From an uncultured Eubacteriales bacterium (GTDB lineage Bacteria; Bacillota; Clostridia; Oscillospirales; Oscillospiraceae), in assembly GCA_900549475.1 (NCBI GenBank), contig UROF01000010.1, forward strand, positions 1 to 64,000: a stretch of 64,000 nt of DNA. Reading direction: 5' to 3'. This document shows, one piece after another, positions 8,294 through 16,662 of the stretch (its first letter is position 1; every line of letters starts with the position of its first letter). Both the position numbers and the translations under genes were made by a program. The notes under the pieces were generated by a model. That model did not search any database and was not told where the DNA came from. It was given only the letters and a program-made list of their open reading frames with translations.

Positions 8294-9916
8294 ATGGTAC
8301 AGATGGAAAACCTCTATGATGTGGTGGTGATCGGCGGCGGACCGGCGGGCCTCACCGCTGCCCTGTACCTGGCACGGGCCCGCTACCGGGTGGTCGTGGT
8401 GGAGAAGGACTGCTTCGGCGGCCAGATCACCATTACCGCAGAGGTGGTCAACTACCCCGGCGTTGAGAAAACCAGCGGCGCGGCGCTGACCGAAACCATG
8501 CGGAAGCAGGCGGAAGGTTTCGGCGCGGAGTTCCTGCTGGCCGAGGTCACCGGCCTGGATCTCTCCGGCGATGTAAAAACCGTCCGGACCAGCCGGGGTG
8601 ACTTGAAGTGCTTCGGCGTGCTGCTGGCCACCGGGGCTCATCCCCGCATGGTGGGTTTCCATGGGGAGGAGCAGTTTCGCGGCCGGGGCGTGGCCTACTG
8701 CGCCACTTGCGACGGCGAGTTCTTCACCGGCAAGGACGTCTTTGTGGTGGGCGGCGGCTTTGCCGCGGCGGAGGAGAGCGTGTTCCTCACAAAGTACGCC
8801 CGCCATGTGACCATCCTGATCCGGGGTGACGACTTCTCCTGTGCCCAGGCCACGGCGGACGCCGCACGGAACCACGAGAAAATCACGGTTCTCCCTAATA
8901 CAGAAGTTGAAGAAGTGTCCGGGGATACCGCCCTGCGCTTCCTCCGGTACCGGAATACCAAGACCGGCCAGGTGACCAAGTACCACGCGGCAGACGGAGA
9001 AACCTTCGGCGTCTTCGTCTTTGCCGGGTATGAGCCGGCCACGGAACTGGTCCGGGGCCTGGCGGAACTGAACGAGCAGGGCTATGTCCTCACCGACCGG
9101 AACCAGAAGACCACCGCGGATGGCCTCTATGCCGCGGGCGACGTGTGCGTCAAGCCCCTGCGGCAGGTGGTCACCGCCGTGGGAGACGGTGCCCTGGCCG
9201 CCACGGAACTGGAGCGGCTGTGCGCCGTCCTGCAGGCCAGGACCGGCCTTCATCCCCAGCAGCCGGTGAGCCGGGCGGCAGTGTCCGAGAATCCTAGCCA
9301 GGCTGGCAGTTCCCTCTTTACCGGGGATATGCTCTCCCAGCTCCACACGGTGTTCGCCCGGATGGCCTCGCCATTGATCCTGCGGCTGTACCTGGATGAA
9401 ACGCCCCTGTCCGCCGAGCTACGGCAGTACATGGAGGAGCTGGCGGTCCAGAGCAGCAAACTATCTGTGGAACTGGGCGACCCCGCCGAAACGGACCACC
9501 TGCCCTGTGTACGGGTCTGCCACGCGGACGGCAGTTGGACGGGCCTCAGTTTCCACGGTGTGCCGGGGGGCCACGAGTTCACCTCCTTCGTCCTGGGACT
9601 CTACAACGCCGCCGGGCCGGGTCAGGCTTTGGACGAGGAGAGCCGCACCGCCATCCAGGCTATCCAGAAACCGGTGGAATTTCAGGTGTTGGTATCCCTC
9701 TCCTGCACCATGTGCCCGGAGCTGGTGACCGCCGCCCAGCGTATGGCCGCGGAAAATCCCAACATCACCGCCCAGGTTTACGACCTGAACCACTTCCCCG
9801 ACCTGCGGGAGCGGTATCAGGTAATGAGCGTCCCCTGCCTGGTGGTCAACGGCGGGGAGCAGGTGTCCTTCGGCAAGAAGAATGTCCGGCAGTTATTGGA
9901 ACTATTGAACCTATAA
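8294..9916 (+). CDS. Peroxiredoxin reductase: thioredoxin-reductase fold with C-terminal AhpF-type Trx domain
   Basis: The 540-residue protein starts with an FAD-binding motif (VVIGGGPAGLTAA, ~10-22). It has the redox CATC of thioredoxin reductases (~137-140) and a second dinucleotide motif (VVGGGFAAAEE, ~152). A third, C-terminal region (about residues 325-540) ends in a thioredoxin-like fold with SCTMCP (~474-479). In classical AhpF this Trx-like module is N-terminal, so the domain order is swapped here. It is expected to pass NAD(P)H electrons to the adjacent AhpC. Ribosome site is weak; translational coupling to ahpC is likely (3-nt gap). Confidence 0.9.
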   Translation: MVQMENLYDVVVIGGGPAGLTAALYLARARYRVVVVEKDCFGGQITITAEVVNYPGVEKTSGAALTETMRKQAEGFGAEFLLAEVTGLDLSGDVKTVRTSRGDLKCFGVLLATGAHPRMVGFHGEEQFRGRGVAYCATCDGEFFTGKDVFVVGGGFAAAEESVFLTKYARHVTILIRGDDFSCAQATADAARNHEKITVLPNTEVEEVSGDTALRFLRYRNTKTGQVTKYHAADGETFGVFVFAGYEPATELVRGLAELNEQGYVLTDRNQKTTADGLYAAGDVCVKPLRQVVTAVGDGALAATELERLCAVLQARTGLHPQQPVSRAAVSENPSQAGSSLFTGDMLSQLHTVFARMASPLILRLYLDETPLSAELRQYMEELAVQSSKLSVELGDPAETDHLPCVRVCHADGSWTGLSFHGVPGGHEFTSFVLGLYNAAGPGQALDEESRTAIQAIQKPVEFQVLVSLSCTMCPELVTAAQRMAAENPNITAQVYDLNHFPDLRERYQVMSVPCLVVNGGEQVSFGKKNVRQLLELLNL

Positions 9917-9924
9917 TGCATCCA

Positions 9925-9956
9925 CGCGCCCCAAGGGAATTTTCCCGCGGGGCGCG
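9925..9956. terminator. Hairpin terminator after the peroxiredoxin operon
   Basis: Arms CGCGCCCC and CGGGGCGCG enclose a nested AAGGGAATTTTCCCG. There is no strong T-tract. Confidence 0.65.
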
Positions 9957-9979
9957 CCATGCTGCCTTAGAAAATGGGC

Positions 9980-10027
9980 TTGCATATTCTGATGTTTTGT
10001 AGTATCTTTCGGTTAGTAGATGCTAAC
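9980..10027 (+). promoter_or_regulatory. Promoter and DtxR-like operator of the methyltransferase operon (site C)
   Basis: TTGCAT (9980-9985), 17 bp, TATCTT (10003-10008) is a plausible promoter. GTTAG-TAGATG-CTAAC follows at 10012-10027, three bases after the -10. Placement matches sites A and B. Confidence 0.7.
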
Positions 10028-10045
10028 CAAAAGAGGCGTTATATC

Positions 10046-10693
10046 ATGAGTGAAAACCGTCTAATGTTCTGGCAGAGAATGGCACGGCACTATACCACGG
10101 TCATGGGACGCTCTGCACCCCTTTACCGCGAGGTATGCAGCCGTATCCGCCCTCACTTGAACCGGGACATGAATGTATTGGAACTGGCCTGCGGAACGGG
10201 CCAGCTGTCTTTCCCGCTGTCGCCTTATGTCCGGCTCTGGGAAGCGACAGATTTTTCATCGAATATGATTGCCGAGGCTAAAAGGCAAGTGGCATCATCC
10301 ATGCTGCACTTTTCTGTTCAGGATGCTGCAGACTTGCCCTATGCACCCGAGACTTTCGACGCGGTGGTGATTGCAAACGCACTGCACATTCTGCAGGAAC
10401 CGGACAAGGTCATGGCGGAGATTCGCCGGGTGCTGAAACCGGGCGGATGGCTCTTTGCTCCCACCTTCGTCCACGGCGGCGGGAGGCTGGCAGGTTTTCG
10501 TACTTGGTGTATGGAGCGGACTGGCTTTCATGTTTACCATCCCTGGAACGCCGGGGAATTTGTATCCTATCTGTCCCAGCAGGGTTTCTGGGTGGTGGAA
10601 CATGCGTTGCTGGGGAGTCGCATTCTGCCCCTGTGTTATGCTGCCTGCCGATGGGCTCCGCCGGAGTATCTCTCCGTGCAGAGTGTGTTGTGA
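10046..10693 (+). CDS. Class I SAM-dependent methyltransferase
   Basis: The 215-residue protein has the SAM motif I pattern VLELACGTGQLS (~residues 45-56). An acidic motif II region and motif IV (FDAVVIANALHIL) follow, then the post-motif RVLKPGGWLF typical of UbiE/COQ5-like methyltransferases. The methyl acceptor is unknown. The ATG at 10046 lies 18 nt after the DtxR-like palindrome and begins an operon that continues into GNAT, HMA and AraC genes with gaps of about 40-50 nt. A small-molecule target linked to metal handling is possible but not shown. Confidence 0.85.
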   Translation: MSENRLMFWQRMARHYTTVMGRSAPLYREVCSRIRPHLNRDMNVLELACGTGQLSFPLSPYVRLWEATDFSSNMIAEAKRQVASSMLHFSVQDAADLPYAPETFDAVVIANALHILQEPDKVMAEIRRVLKPGGWLFAPTFVHGGGRLAGFRTWCMERTGFHVYHPWNAGEFVSYLSQQGFWVVEHALLGSRILPLCYAACRWAPPEYLSVQSVL

Positions 10694-10740
10694 CCGTCCA
10701 AGGGTAACTGGAGTAAGACTGATAGATTAGGAGTGTGACC

Positions 10741-11385
10741 ATGATGTTTACGATCCGGCCATACACGGAGAAAGACGCCGCAGCCTGCGGCGAGTGCCTG
10801 TATGAAGGCTTTTTCACGGCCCCTGTGGAGGACTGCGACAAGATCCTGCTGCGGGACTACGCCCAGGTCCTGATCGAAAAGTGCAACTTCACCTATGTTG
10901 CGGAGGCGGATGATGGGCAGGTTGTAGGGTTTATCTGCGGGAAATATAGCAAATCATTCGACCGGCCCTTGGCAAACCGATATGCGTGCAAAAAGCACTA
11001 TGGCCTGTGGTGCAGGATGTTCTTCAAATACTATTTGAAGCAGTATAAAATGTCAGGACCCTTTCAGATACAATGGGATCATTTCTTTTCCCAATTACAG
11101 GAGCGGGACAGCAAGACCTTTGGGACCTGTGACCTGGAACTTGTGGCGCTTGCCTCCAAAGCGGCTTATCGGAAGGGGCTGGGAACCGCGCTGGTCACGC
11201 AGTTTTTATCCAGAGCCAGGGACGACGGCGCGGACACCGTGCGCCTGCTGACCAATACGCTTGCGTCATGGGAATTTTATGAAAAGCGCGGCTTTGCAAG
11301 GGTGGCAGAAAAGCCGTTCCGGGATGGCTCCGGGAACCGGACCATCATCTATGAATACCGCATCAAGGAGACAAGCAACGCATGA
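10741..11385 (+). CDS. GNAT-family N-acetyltransferase
   Basis: The 214-residue protein has a GNAT acetyl-CoA-binding segment around residues 135-185 (ELVALASKAAYRKGLGTALV), which includes the Q/RxxGxG/A-like loop, and a C-terminal WEFYEKRGFARV motif. It should transfer an acetyl group from acetyl-CoA to an amine; the substrate is not known. I chose the ATG at 10741, 7 nt after AGGAG; a GTG two codons upstream is also in frame. It is the second gene of the operon controlled by site C. Confidence 0.85.
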   Translation: MMFTIRPYTEKDAAACGECLYEGFFTAPVEDCDKILLRDYAQVLIEKCNFTYVAEADDGQVVGFICGKYSKSFDRPLANRYACKKHYGLWCRMFFKYYLKQYKMSGPFQIQWDHFFSQLQERDSKTFGTCDLELVALASKAAYRKGLGTALVTQFLSRARDDGADTVRLLTNTLASWEFYEKRGFARVAEKPFRDGSGNRTIIYEYRIKETSNA

Positions 11386-11423
11386 GTTAGCACGCCACAA
11401 TATTATTCAAGGAGGCATTTCAA

Positions 11424-11672
11424 ATGATCCAATACACAATAGCGGTGGATGGCATGGCCTGCTCCATGTGCGAGGCTCATATCAACGACGCAGTGCGGAA
11501 GGCATTTCCCGTGAAGAAGGTCACCTCGTCCCGGAGCAAGAAGGAGACCACGGTGCTCACGGAAACAGAACTGGACGAGGATGCCCTGCGTGCGGTTATT
11601 TCCGATACCGGCTATGAGGTGGGGGAGATCCGGAAGGAGCCCTGGGCGAAGAAAGGGCTGTTTGGCCGGTAA
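11424..11672 (+). CDS. HMA-domain small metal-binding protein
   Basis: The 82-residue protein opens with a heavy-metal-associated fold carrying GMACSMCEAH (about residues 10-19), the GMxCxxC metal-binding loop of CopZ/MerP-type chaperones. The C-terminal residues are basic. It probably binds a soft or transition metal in the cytoplasm and may hand it to the P-type ATPase encoded 1.5 kb downstream, whose N-terminus lacks a recognisable CxxC. A ribosome site AAGGAGG lies upstream. It follows the GNAT gene by 38 nt and precedes the AraC gene by 38 nt. Confidence 0.85.
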   Translation: MIQYTIAVDGMACSMCEAHINDAVRKAFPVKKVTSSRSKKETTVLTETELDEDALRAVISDTGYEVGEIRKEPWAKKGLFGR

Positions 11673-11710
11673 GGAGTCAGGACATAGCGTCAAGGAGAGG
11701 AGGCATAATT

Positions 11711-12592
11711 TTGCTGACGGAATTTCTGGCTGACCGAGGAGACTGGACACAGGTGATGCCCGGTGCCCGGGCCTGCCTGTTTTCCCTTGAGGAGCGGTCA
11801 TTCCCACTGCCTCTCCAACTGGAACGCCTGCACTTTGAGACATTGTTCTGCATGCGGGGATCAGTGACCTTAACTCGGCAGGACGGATCATTCCTGACAG
11901 CTGGTGCCCAGCAGGTGCTGATACTCACTGACCTCACAGACTTGGCCGGTGCCAGCGTGGACGCCCCCTTGGAAGGCGTTTTGGTGGCAGTGGATGCCCG
12001 GGGCGCGCGAGAAAGCCTGGAAAGTATCTGCAATCTGTTGGGTGGTCTGACCCTGGATACAGGACGGGTACGACGGTGGATGTCCAGCCGGGGTGGCTGC
12101 GCGGTGGAAGGCCCCACGCACTGGAGTCGGGCAGCCTTTGCCGACCTGGACCGTCTTCCCCGAAGTGAGAGGGCGCGCTGGTGCGTGTGGAAGTCGGTGG
12201 AACTGCTCTATCTGCTCTCCGCTCAGGAAGAACAGGAGATGGATATACTCCCAGACTCGATGCCGGACCGGAACATTGCCCGGTCGCTGGCGGAGACCCG
12301 CCGGTACATGGAAGAGCATCTGGACGAACCTCTCACCATCCCTGCCTTGAGCCGTCGGGCTTGTCTCTCTGCCACCACGTTTAAGGAGGGATTCCGACAA
12401 CTGTATGGCCTACCCGTTCACACTTGGCTGCGGAAGCAGCGGATGGAGCGTGCGGCGCAACTGCTGCATACGCCCGGATTAAGCCTGGAAGGAGTGGCAA
12501 AAGCGGTGGGGTACAGCAGTGTCAGTCAATTTGCCGCCGCTTTCCGGCGACAATATGGGGTAACTCCTGGCGAGTACCGAAAAAATGTCTAA
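11711..12592 (+). CDS. AraC-family transcriptional regulator
   Basis: The 293-residue protein has a C-terminal pair of helix-turn-helix motifs (about residues 190-290), including the AraC signature tail VAKAVGYSSVSQFAAAFRRQ followed by YGVTPGEYR. The N-terminal 180 residues are a cupin-like sensor domain. The start is a TTG at 11711 placed 7 nt after GAGG; no ATG fits. It may sense a metal-related ligand and control the promoter at 12640-12648 just downstream, which drives the P-type ATPase operon. Confidence 0.87.
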   Translation: MLTEFLADRGDWTQVMPGARACLFSLEERSFPLPLQLERLHFETLFCMRGSVTLTRQDGSFLTAGAQQVLILTDLTDLAGASVDAPLEGVLVAVDARGARESLESICNLLGGLTLDTGRVRRWMSSRGGCAVEGPTHWSRAAFADLDRLPRSERARWCVWKSVELLYLLSAQEEQEMDILPDSMPDRNIARSLAETRRYMEEHLDEPLTIPALSRRACLSATTFKEGFRQLYGLPVHTWLRKQRMERAAQLLHTPGLSLEGVAKAVGYSSVSQFAAAFRRQYGVTPGEYRKNV

Positions 12593-12639
12593 ATAAGCAA
12601 TGATTTGACCAATTTGGCAATGCAACTGTGTGGAGCATC

Positions 12640-12648
12640 TGCTATAAT
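12640..12648 (+). promoter_or_regulatory. Extended -10 promoter of the P-type ATPase operon
   Basis: TGC-TATAAT (12640-12648) is an extended -10 element with no good -35, as in activator-dependent promoters. An imperfect palindrome, TTGACCAATTTGGCAA at 12604-12619, lies where an AraC-type activator could bind. The AraC gene ends at 12592. Confidence 0.5.
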
Positions 12649-12698
12649 GCTTCAATACGCAAAGAGATATGTTTGTTTCCGAACAGGAGGAGATCTTG

Positions 12699-12779
12699 AT
12701 GAAACAACATCGCTTCTGGGCCTGGGGCGCCGTGATCTGCATGATCATGGTGATGATTACGGGCTACAAACGCAAATAA
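12699..12779 (+). CDS. 26-residue membrane peptide
   Basis: An ATG at 12699 sits 8 nt after AGGAGG and opens a 26-codon frame, MKQHRFWAWGAVICMIMVM... ending TGYKRK. The centre is hydrophobic and both ends are basic, so it is one predicted membrane helix. It lies between the promoter and the DUF6110-like gene (29-nt gap), so it is probably translated as part of the metal-ATPase operon. The strong ribosome site is the main support. It could be a small subunit or regulator of the ATPase, or a leader peptide. Confidence 0.6.
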   Translation: MKQHRFWAWGAVICMIMVMITGYKRK

Positions 12780-12808
12780 AGTATATAGCAGAAAGGAAGA
12801 AATCCCCC

Positions 12809-13072
12809 ATGATGAAGCACTATGTCAGACTGGCCTGCTTCGTGGGCGGCGCTCTGTTTGGCTCCGTCGGCGTAAAACTGCTTGCCAGCAAGGACGCCAA
12901 GAAGGCCTATACCTACATTACCGCCGCTGGCCTGCGGATGAAGGACAGTGTGATGGAAACCGTTACATCCGTTCAGGAGAACGCCGCCGACATCCTGGCC
13001 GCTGCCAAGGACATCAATGAGGCCCGGGCCGCCAAAGATGCTGAGGCTCAGGTGGATGGCCAGGAGGCCTGA
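12809..13072 (+). CDS. DUF6110-like small membrane-anchored protein
   Basis: The 87-residue protein has an N-terminal hydrophobic, glycine-rich helix (about residues 7-25). A long amphipathic helix follows (about 30-80) with a KDAKKAYTYITAAG segment. I recognise the DUF6110 pattern, which I recall occurring beside metal P-type ATPases. By architecture it resembles the mycobacterial PacL/DUF1490 proteins that scaffold CtpC-type efflux pumps; this is analogy, not homology shown here. AGGAAG precedes the start. A hairpin separates it from the ATPase gene 58 nt downstream. Confidence 0.75.
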   Translation: MMKHYVRLACFVGGALFGSVGVKLLASKDAKKAYTYITAAGLRMKDSVMETVTSVQENAADILAAAKDINEARAAKDAEAQVDGQEA

Positions 13073-13082
13073 AAAACTGCGG

Positions 13083-13110
13083 AAGGGAGCCGGTAAGCGG
13101 CTCCCTTTTT
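13083..13110 (+). terminator. Intra-operon terminator/attenuator
   Basis: A 10-bp stem (AAGGGAGCCG / CGGCTCCCTT) and a 5-nt loop are followed by T residues. It lies between the DUF6110-like gene and the ATPase. It probably lowers ATPase expression relative to the small proteins. Confidence 0.7.
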
Positions 13111-13129
13111 CCTTGAGGAGAGATTTACT

Positions 13130-15226
13130 ATGAGAGCGACCATCGAACACGAGATTCGGGGCCGGATGCGTCTGCGGCTCCGGCAGAAGAATATGACCCT
13201 CCGGCAGGCAGACCTGCTGGAGGCTTGGCTGAAGGGCCAGCCCTGGGCGAAGGATGCCGTGGTTCACGAGCGTACCCGCTGCGTCATCTTGACGTATGCG
13301 GGAGATCGGGCTACAGTGCTCTCCGCCATCGGCAGTTTCACCTGGGCTGAAGCGGAGGAAACGGTTACCCTGCCCGGTCACAGCACTCGCGCCCTGAACC
13401 GGGAATTTCAGGAGAAATTGGTGGGTAAGGTGCTGATGAAGGGGGCTTCTGCGCTATTTTTTCCAACTCCTTTGCGTGTCGCCCGGGTAGTCTGGCACAT
13501 GATCCCCTTCCTTCACAAAGGCCTCCGATGCCTGGGCCGGCGGCGGATCAAGGTGGAGTTGCTGGATGCCTTGTCCATCGGTATTTCTGCTTGCCGCCGG
13601 GACTTCGGCACTGCTGGCACCGTCATGTTCTTGCTGGAGATTGGGGAGTTGCTGGAGGACTGGACGCGGAAGAAGTCCGTGGCCGACTTGGCGGAGAGCC
13701 TGTCCCTCCACGTGGACCGGGTGTGGCTGAAAACGCCGGACGGGGATGTGCTCACCCCCATTGGTCAGATTAAGCCCGGCGACCGGGTGGTGGTCCGGGC
13801 TGGGAGTATCATCCCCCTGGACGGTGTGGTGGCAGAGGGAGAGGTTACCGTCAACCAAGCATCCCTCACCGGAGAGTCCGTCCCTGTGGCCAAACGGCCC
13901 GGCGGCGCGGTATACGCCGGCACTGTGGTGGAGGAAGGCGAGTGTATCCTGGACGTGAAACAAGCCTCCGGCCAAGGCCGGTATGACCAGATTGTGGAGA
14001 TGATCCAGCGATCCGAGCAGATGAAGTCTGCTACCGAGGCCAAGGCGTCTAACTTGGCAGATAAATTGGTGCCCTACACTTTTGCCGGGAGCCTGTTGAG
14101 CCTGGTCCTCACCCGGAACGTGACACGGGCCCTGTCGGTGCTGATGGTGGACTTTTCCTGTGCACTGAAATTGGCTATGCCCCTTGCGATACTCTCCGCT
14201 ATGCGGGAGGCAGGTCGAGAGCACATCACAGTCAAGGGCGGCAAATTCCTGGAGGCGGTGGCCAAGGCAGACACCATCGTCTTTGACAAGACCGGCACCC
14301 TTACCCATGCCTGCCCACGGGTAGCGAAGATCGTTCCCTTCAACGGAAAAGGAGAGGCGGAGATGCTCCGTCTTGCTGCTTGCTTAGAGGAGCACTTTCC
14401 CCACTCCATGGCTAACGCAGTGGTGGAGGAAGCCAGATGCCGGGGACTTCGCCACGAGGAGCGCCACGCCAAGGTGGAGTATCTGGTGGCCCATGGTATC
14501 GCCAGTTCAGTGGATGGAGAGCAGGTGCGCATTGGCAGCGCCCACTTTATCTTTGAGGATGAAAAGTGCGTGATTCCCGAAGATGAGCAGGCCAAGTTCG
14601 ACGCCCTGTCCCCGGCGTTTTCCCAACTCTATCTGGCCATCAATGGGGTGCTCTCCGCCGTAATCTGCATCTCCGATCCCCTGCGGGAGGAGGCGCGGGA
14701 TGTGCTCTCCGCTCTGCAAGACTTGGGTGTGAAAAACGCCGTTATGCTCACCGGAGACAGCCCCCGCACTGCCGCCGCCACTGCGGAACAGCTGGGGGTG
14801 GACGATTTCCAGGCCGGAGTGCTTCCGCCAGACAAGGCGGACTATGTTGCCGCCCTGCGGAGAGAAGGGCACACTGTCCTTATGGTGGGGGATGGCATCA
14901 ACGACTCCCCGGCTCTCTCCGAGGCGGACGCAGGCATTGCCATCAGCGACGGGGCAGCCATTGCCCGGGAGATCGCCGACATCACCATCGCCGCCGACAG
15001 CCTATGGGAACTGGTGCGCCTGCGCCAACTGGCTATGGCCCTAATGCACCGCATCCAGAACAACTACCGTTTCGTCATTGGCTTTAACGGCGCGCTCATC
15101 GGCCTTGGCGTGGCGGGCGTCCTGCCTCCCGCCACATCCGCCATGCTACACAACCTCTCCACAATTGGAGTCAGTATGCGGAGCATGACAAATCTTCTAG
15201 CTCCAGAAGGACGAAATAAACTGTAA
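13130..15226 (+). CDS. P1B-type metal-transporting ATPase with SCALK motif
   Basis: The 698-residue protein has the actuator motif LTGES (~246), the phosphorylated aspartate in FDKTGTLT (~384), a HFPHS version of the P1B HP locus, TGD and GDGIND (~586). The membrane metal-site helix carries SCALK (~342) instead of CPC or SPC, an uncommon P1B variant. The N-terminal ~75 residues look HMA-like but lack a CxxC. It should move a divalent metal across the cytoplasmic membrane, most likely outward; the metal is uncertain (Mn, Zn or Fe). The HMA protein and the DUF6110-like protein nearby are likely partners. The ATG has GAGGAG upstream. Confidence 0.88.
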   Translation: MRATIEHEIRGRMRLRLRQKNMTLRQADLLEAWLKGQPWAKDAVVHERTRCVILTYAGDRATVLSAIGSFTWAEAEETVTLPGHSTRALNREFQEKLVGKVLMKGASALFFPTPLRVARVVWHMIPFLHKGLRCLGRRRIKVELLDALSIGISACRRDFGTAGTVMFLLEIGELLEDWTRKKSVADLAESLSLHVDRVWLKTPDGDVLTPIGQIKPGDRVVVRAGSIIPLDGVVAEGEVTVNQASLTGESVPVAKRPGGAVYAGTVVEEGECILDVKQASGQGRYDQIVEMIQRSEQMKSATEAKASNLADKLVPYTFAGSLLSLVLTRNVTRALSVLMVDFSCALKLAMPLAILSAMREAGREHITVKGGKFLEAVAKADTIVFDKTGTLTHACPRVAKIVPFNGKGEAEMLRLAACLEEHFPHSMANAVVEEARCRGLRHEERHAKVEYLVAHGIASSVDGEQVRIGSAHFIFEDEKCVIPEDEQAKFDALSPAFSQLYLAINGVLSAVICISDPLREEARDVLSALQDLGVKNAVMLTGDSPRTAAATAEQLGVDDFQAGVLPPDKADYVAALRREGHTVLMVGDGINDSPALSEADAGIAISDGAAIAREIADITIAADSLWELVRLRQLAMALMHRIQNNYRFVIGFNGALIGLGVAGVLPPATSAMLHNLSTIGVSMRSMTNLLAPEGRNKL

Positions 15227-15255
15227 AAGAGGAATGGTCCTTTAGCCAAGTCCAA

Positions 15256-15288
15256 AAAAAGTGGGTGCTTTCTCAGCATCCACTTTTT
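15256..15288. terminator. Bidirectional terminator
   Basis: AAAAAGTGGGTGC and GCATCCACTTTTT form a 13-bp stem with one wobble pair. It is flanked by A and T runs, between the convergent ATPase and ABC-importer operons. Confidence 0.85.
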
Positions 15289-15325
15289 CTTCTGTTTGCA
15301 TGTTCCTCTTCTGTTCACCATGATC

Positions 15326-15904
15326 TCAGGTCAGTTCCAGCCGCTGCACAGCACCCATAGCCTCCAGTTCCGTCGGGTCGTGGGTGACGAACAGCACTGT
15401 CCTTCCATCACACCGGCGGCGTGTGTCCGCCATGACAACCTCCTTAGTCTCCCGATCCAGCCCCTTAAAGGGCTCGTCCAGGAACAGCAGGTCGTACTCC
15501 GCCAGCAGGGCCCGGAGAATGGCCACCCGGCGGCGCATCCCGCCGGACAACTCTCTGACAGGCTGGTGCAGGCAGTCAGTCAGGCCCACCGCTGTCAGGG
15601 CCTCCTCTGCCGCTGACTGGCTCAAAGTTGGGGTCACCAGGCGGAGATTGGATACCGGATTCAGGTTCTCACACAGCCGGTCCTCCTGGAACACCGCGCT
15701 CAGGCGCAGGCCCTGCAATCCTGTGATGGTTCCACGGTCCGGCGTCTCCAGCCCCATAAGAATCCGCAGAAGGGTCGTCTTACCCGCCCCGGAGGGGGCC
15801 ATCAGTCCGGTGACCTGTCCTGCCGGCAGAACAGCGGAAAAGTCCCGGAGGACTTGTTTCCCGTCAAAGGCCTTGCTCAGGCCCCGAATCACAATATCCT
15901 GCAT
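15326..15904 (-). CDS. ABC importer ATPase, NitT/TauT type (importer 1)
   Basis: The 192-residue protein is short for the family (usually 240-260). It has Walker A APSGAGKTT (~36-44), signature LSGGM (~118), Walker B LLFLDEP (~138) and H-loop VTHD. The C-terminal ~50 residues common in this family are missing. It energises the permease encoded upstream, starting 4 nt after that gene's stop. It is the last gene of the operon Crp - lipoprotein - permease - ATPase driven from 18423-18478. Confidence 0.88.
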   Translation of the reverse strand: MQDIVIRGLSKAFDGKQVLRDFSAVLPAGQVTGLMAPSGAGKTTLLRILMGLETPDRGTITGLQGLRLSAVFQEDRLCENLNPVSNLRLVTPTLSQSAAEEALTAVGLTDCLHQPVRELSGGMRRRVAILRALLAEYDLLFLDEPFKGLDRETKEVVMADTRRRCDGRTVLFVTHDPTELEAMGAVQRLELT

Positions 15905-15907
15905 GGC

Positions 15908-16657
15908 TCACATCCTTTCCAAGGCACGTTCTCCCCACTTCAACAGAGCCAGGAAGACCTTTTCAAATACCAGGCTCACCAGCACGATCACCAGCGTCCA
16001 GGCAAACAGATCCGGCGTGTTCAGATAGATCTTAGCCTGCTGGAGCTGCTCGCCGATGGAGCCGTCGGGCATCCCGATGACCTCAGCGGCGATGCCGGAC
16101 TTCCAGCACAGCCCCAGGGCGGAGCCGCAGGCCGACCGAAAGTACGGGAGCACCTGGGGCAGATACACATAGCGGATACGCCTCGCCGATGGGATGCGGA
16201 ACACCCGTGCCATCTCCAGCAGCTGCAGATCAGCGGCCCGGATACCGCCTAAGATGTTGGTATACAGCACCGGCAGGACGGTCAGGAAGGAGATCAGCAC
16301 CGCCAGGTTCCGGGAGGAGAACAGGATCAGGGCCAGGATGATGAAGGAGGCCACCGGAATGGACTTGATGGCCAGAAGGACCGGCGCCAGCAGCTCCTCC
16401 ACCCGGCGGAACCGGGCGGACAGAGCGGCCAGCAGGGTCCCGGCTGCTACTCCCAGTAGGAAGCCCGCGGTGATACGTACCAGGGAATACCCGATAGCGC
16501 CCCAAAATTCCGGCGTAGGGGCCAGTTCTGCCAGCCGTGCGAGCACACGGAGGGGGGAAACCAGGATGATGCGCTGGTTGATGACCATGGCCCCCGCCTG
16601 CCAGAGAAACAGCCAGAAGATCACAGCCCAGGCCCGTATGGTTCGGCGGCCTTTCAT
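15908..16657 (-). CDS. ABC importer permease, NitT/TauT type (importer 1)
   Basis: The 249-residue membrane protein has about six membrane segments and the binding-protein-dependent permease signature region near residues 150-190 (EMARVFRIPSARRIRYVYLPQVLP). That region contains the EAA-loop pattern that docks the ATPase. The substrate is not identifiable; family members take up nitrate, taurine, sulfonates, thiamine precursors or riboflavin. The gene begins 5 nt after the lipoprotein stop. Confidence 0.88.
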   Translation of the reverse strand: MKGRRTIRAWAVIFWLFLWQAGAMVINQRIILVSPLRVLARLAELAPTPEFWGAIGYSLVRITAGFLLGVAAGTLLAALSARFRRVEELLAPVLLAIKSIPVASFIILALILFSSRNLAVLISFLTVLPVLYTNILGGIRAADLQLLEMARVFRIPSARRIRYVYLPQVLPYFRSACGSALGLCWKSGIAAEVIGMPDGSIGEQLQQAKIYLNTPDLFAWTLVIVLVSLVFEKVFLALLKWGERALERM

Positions 16658-16662
16658 AGAAG

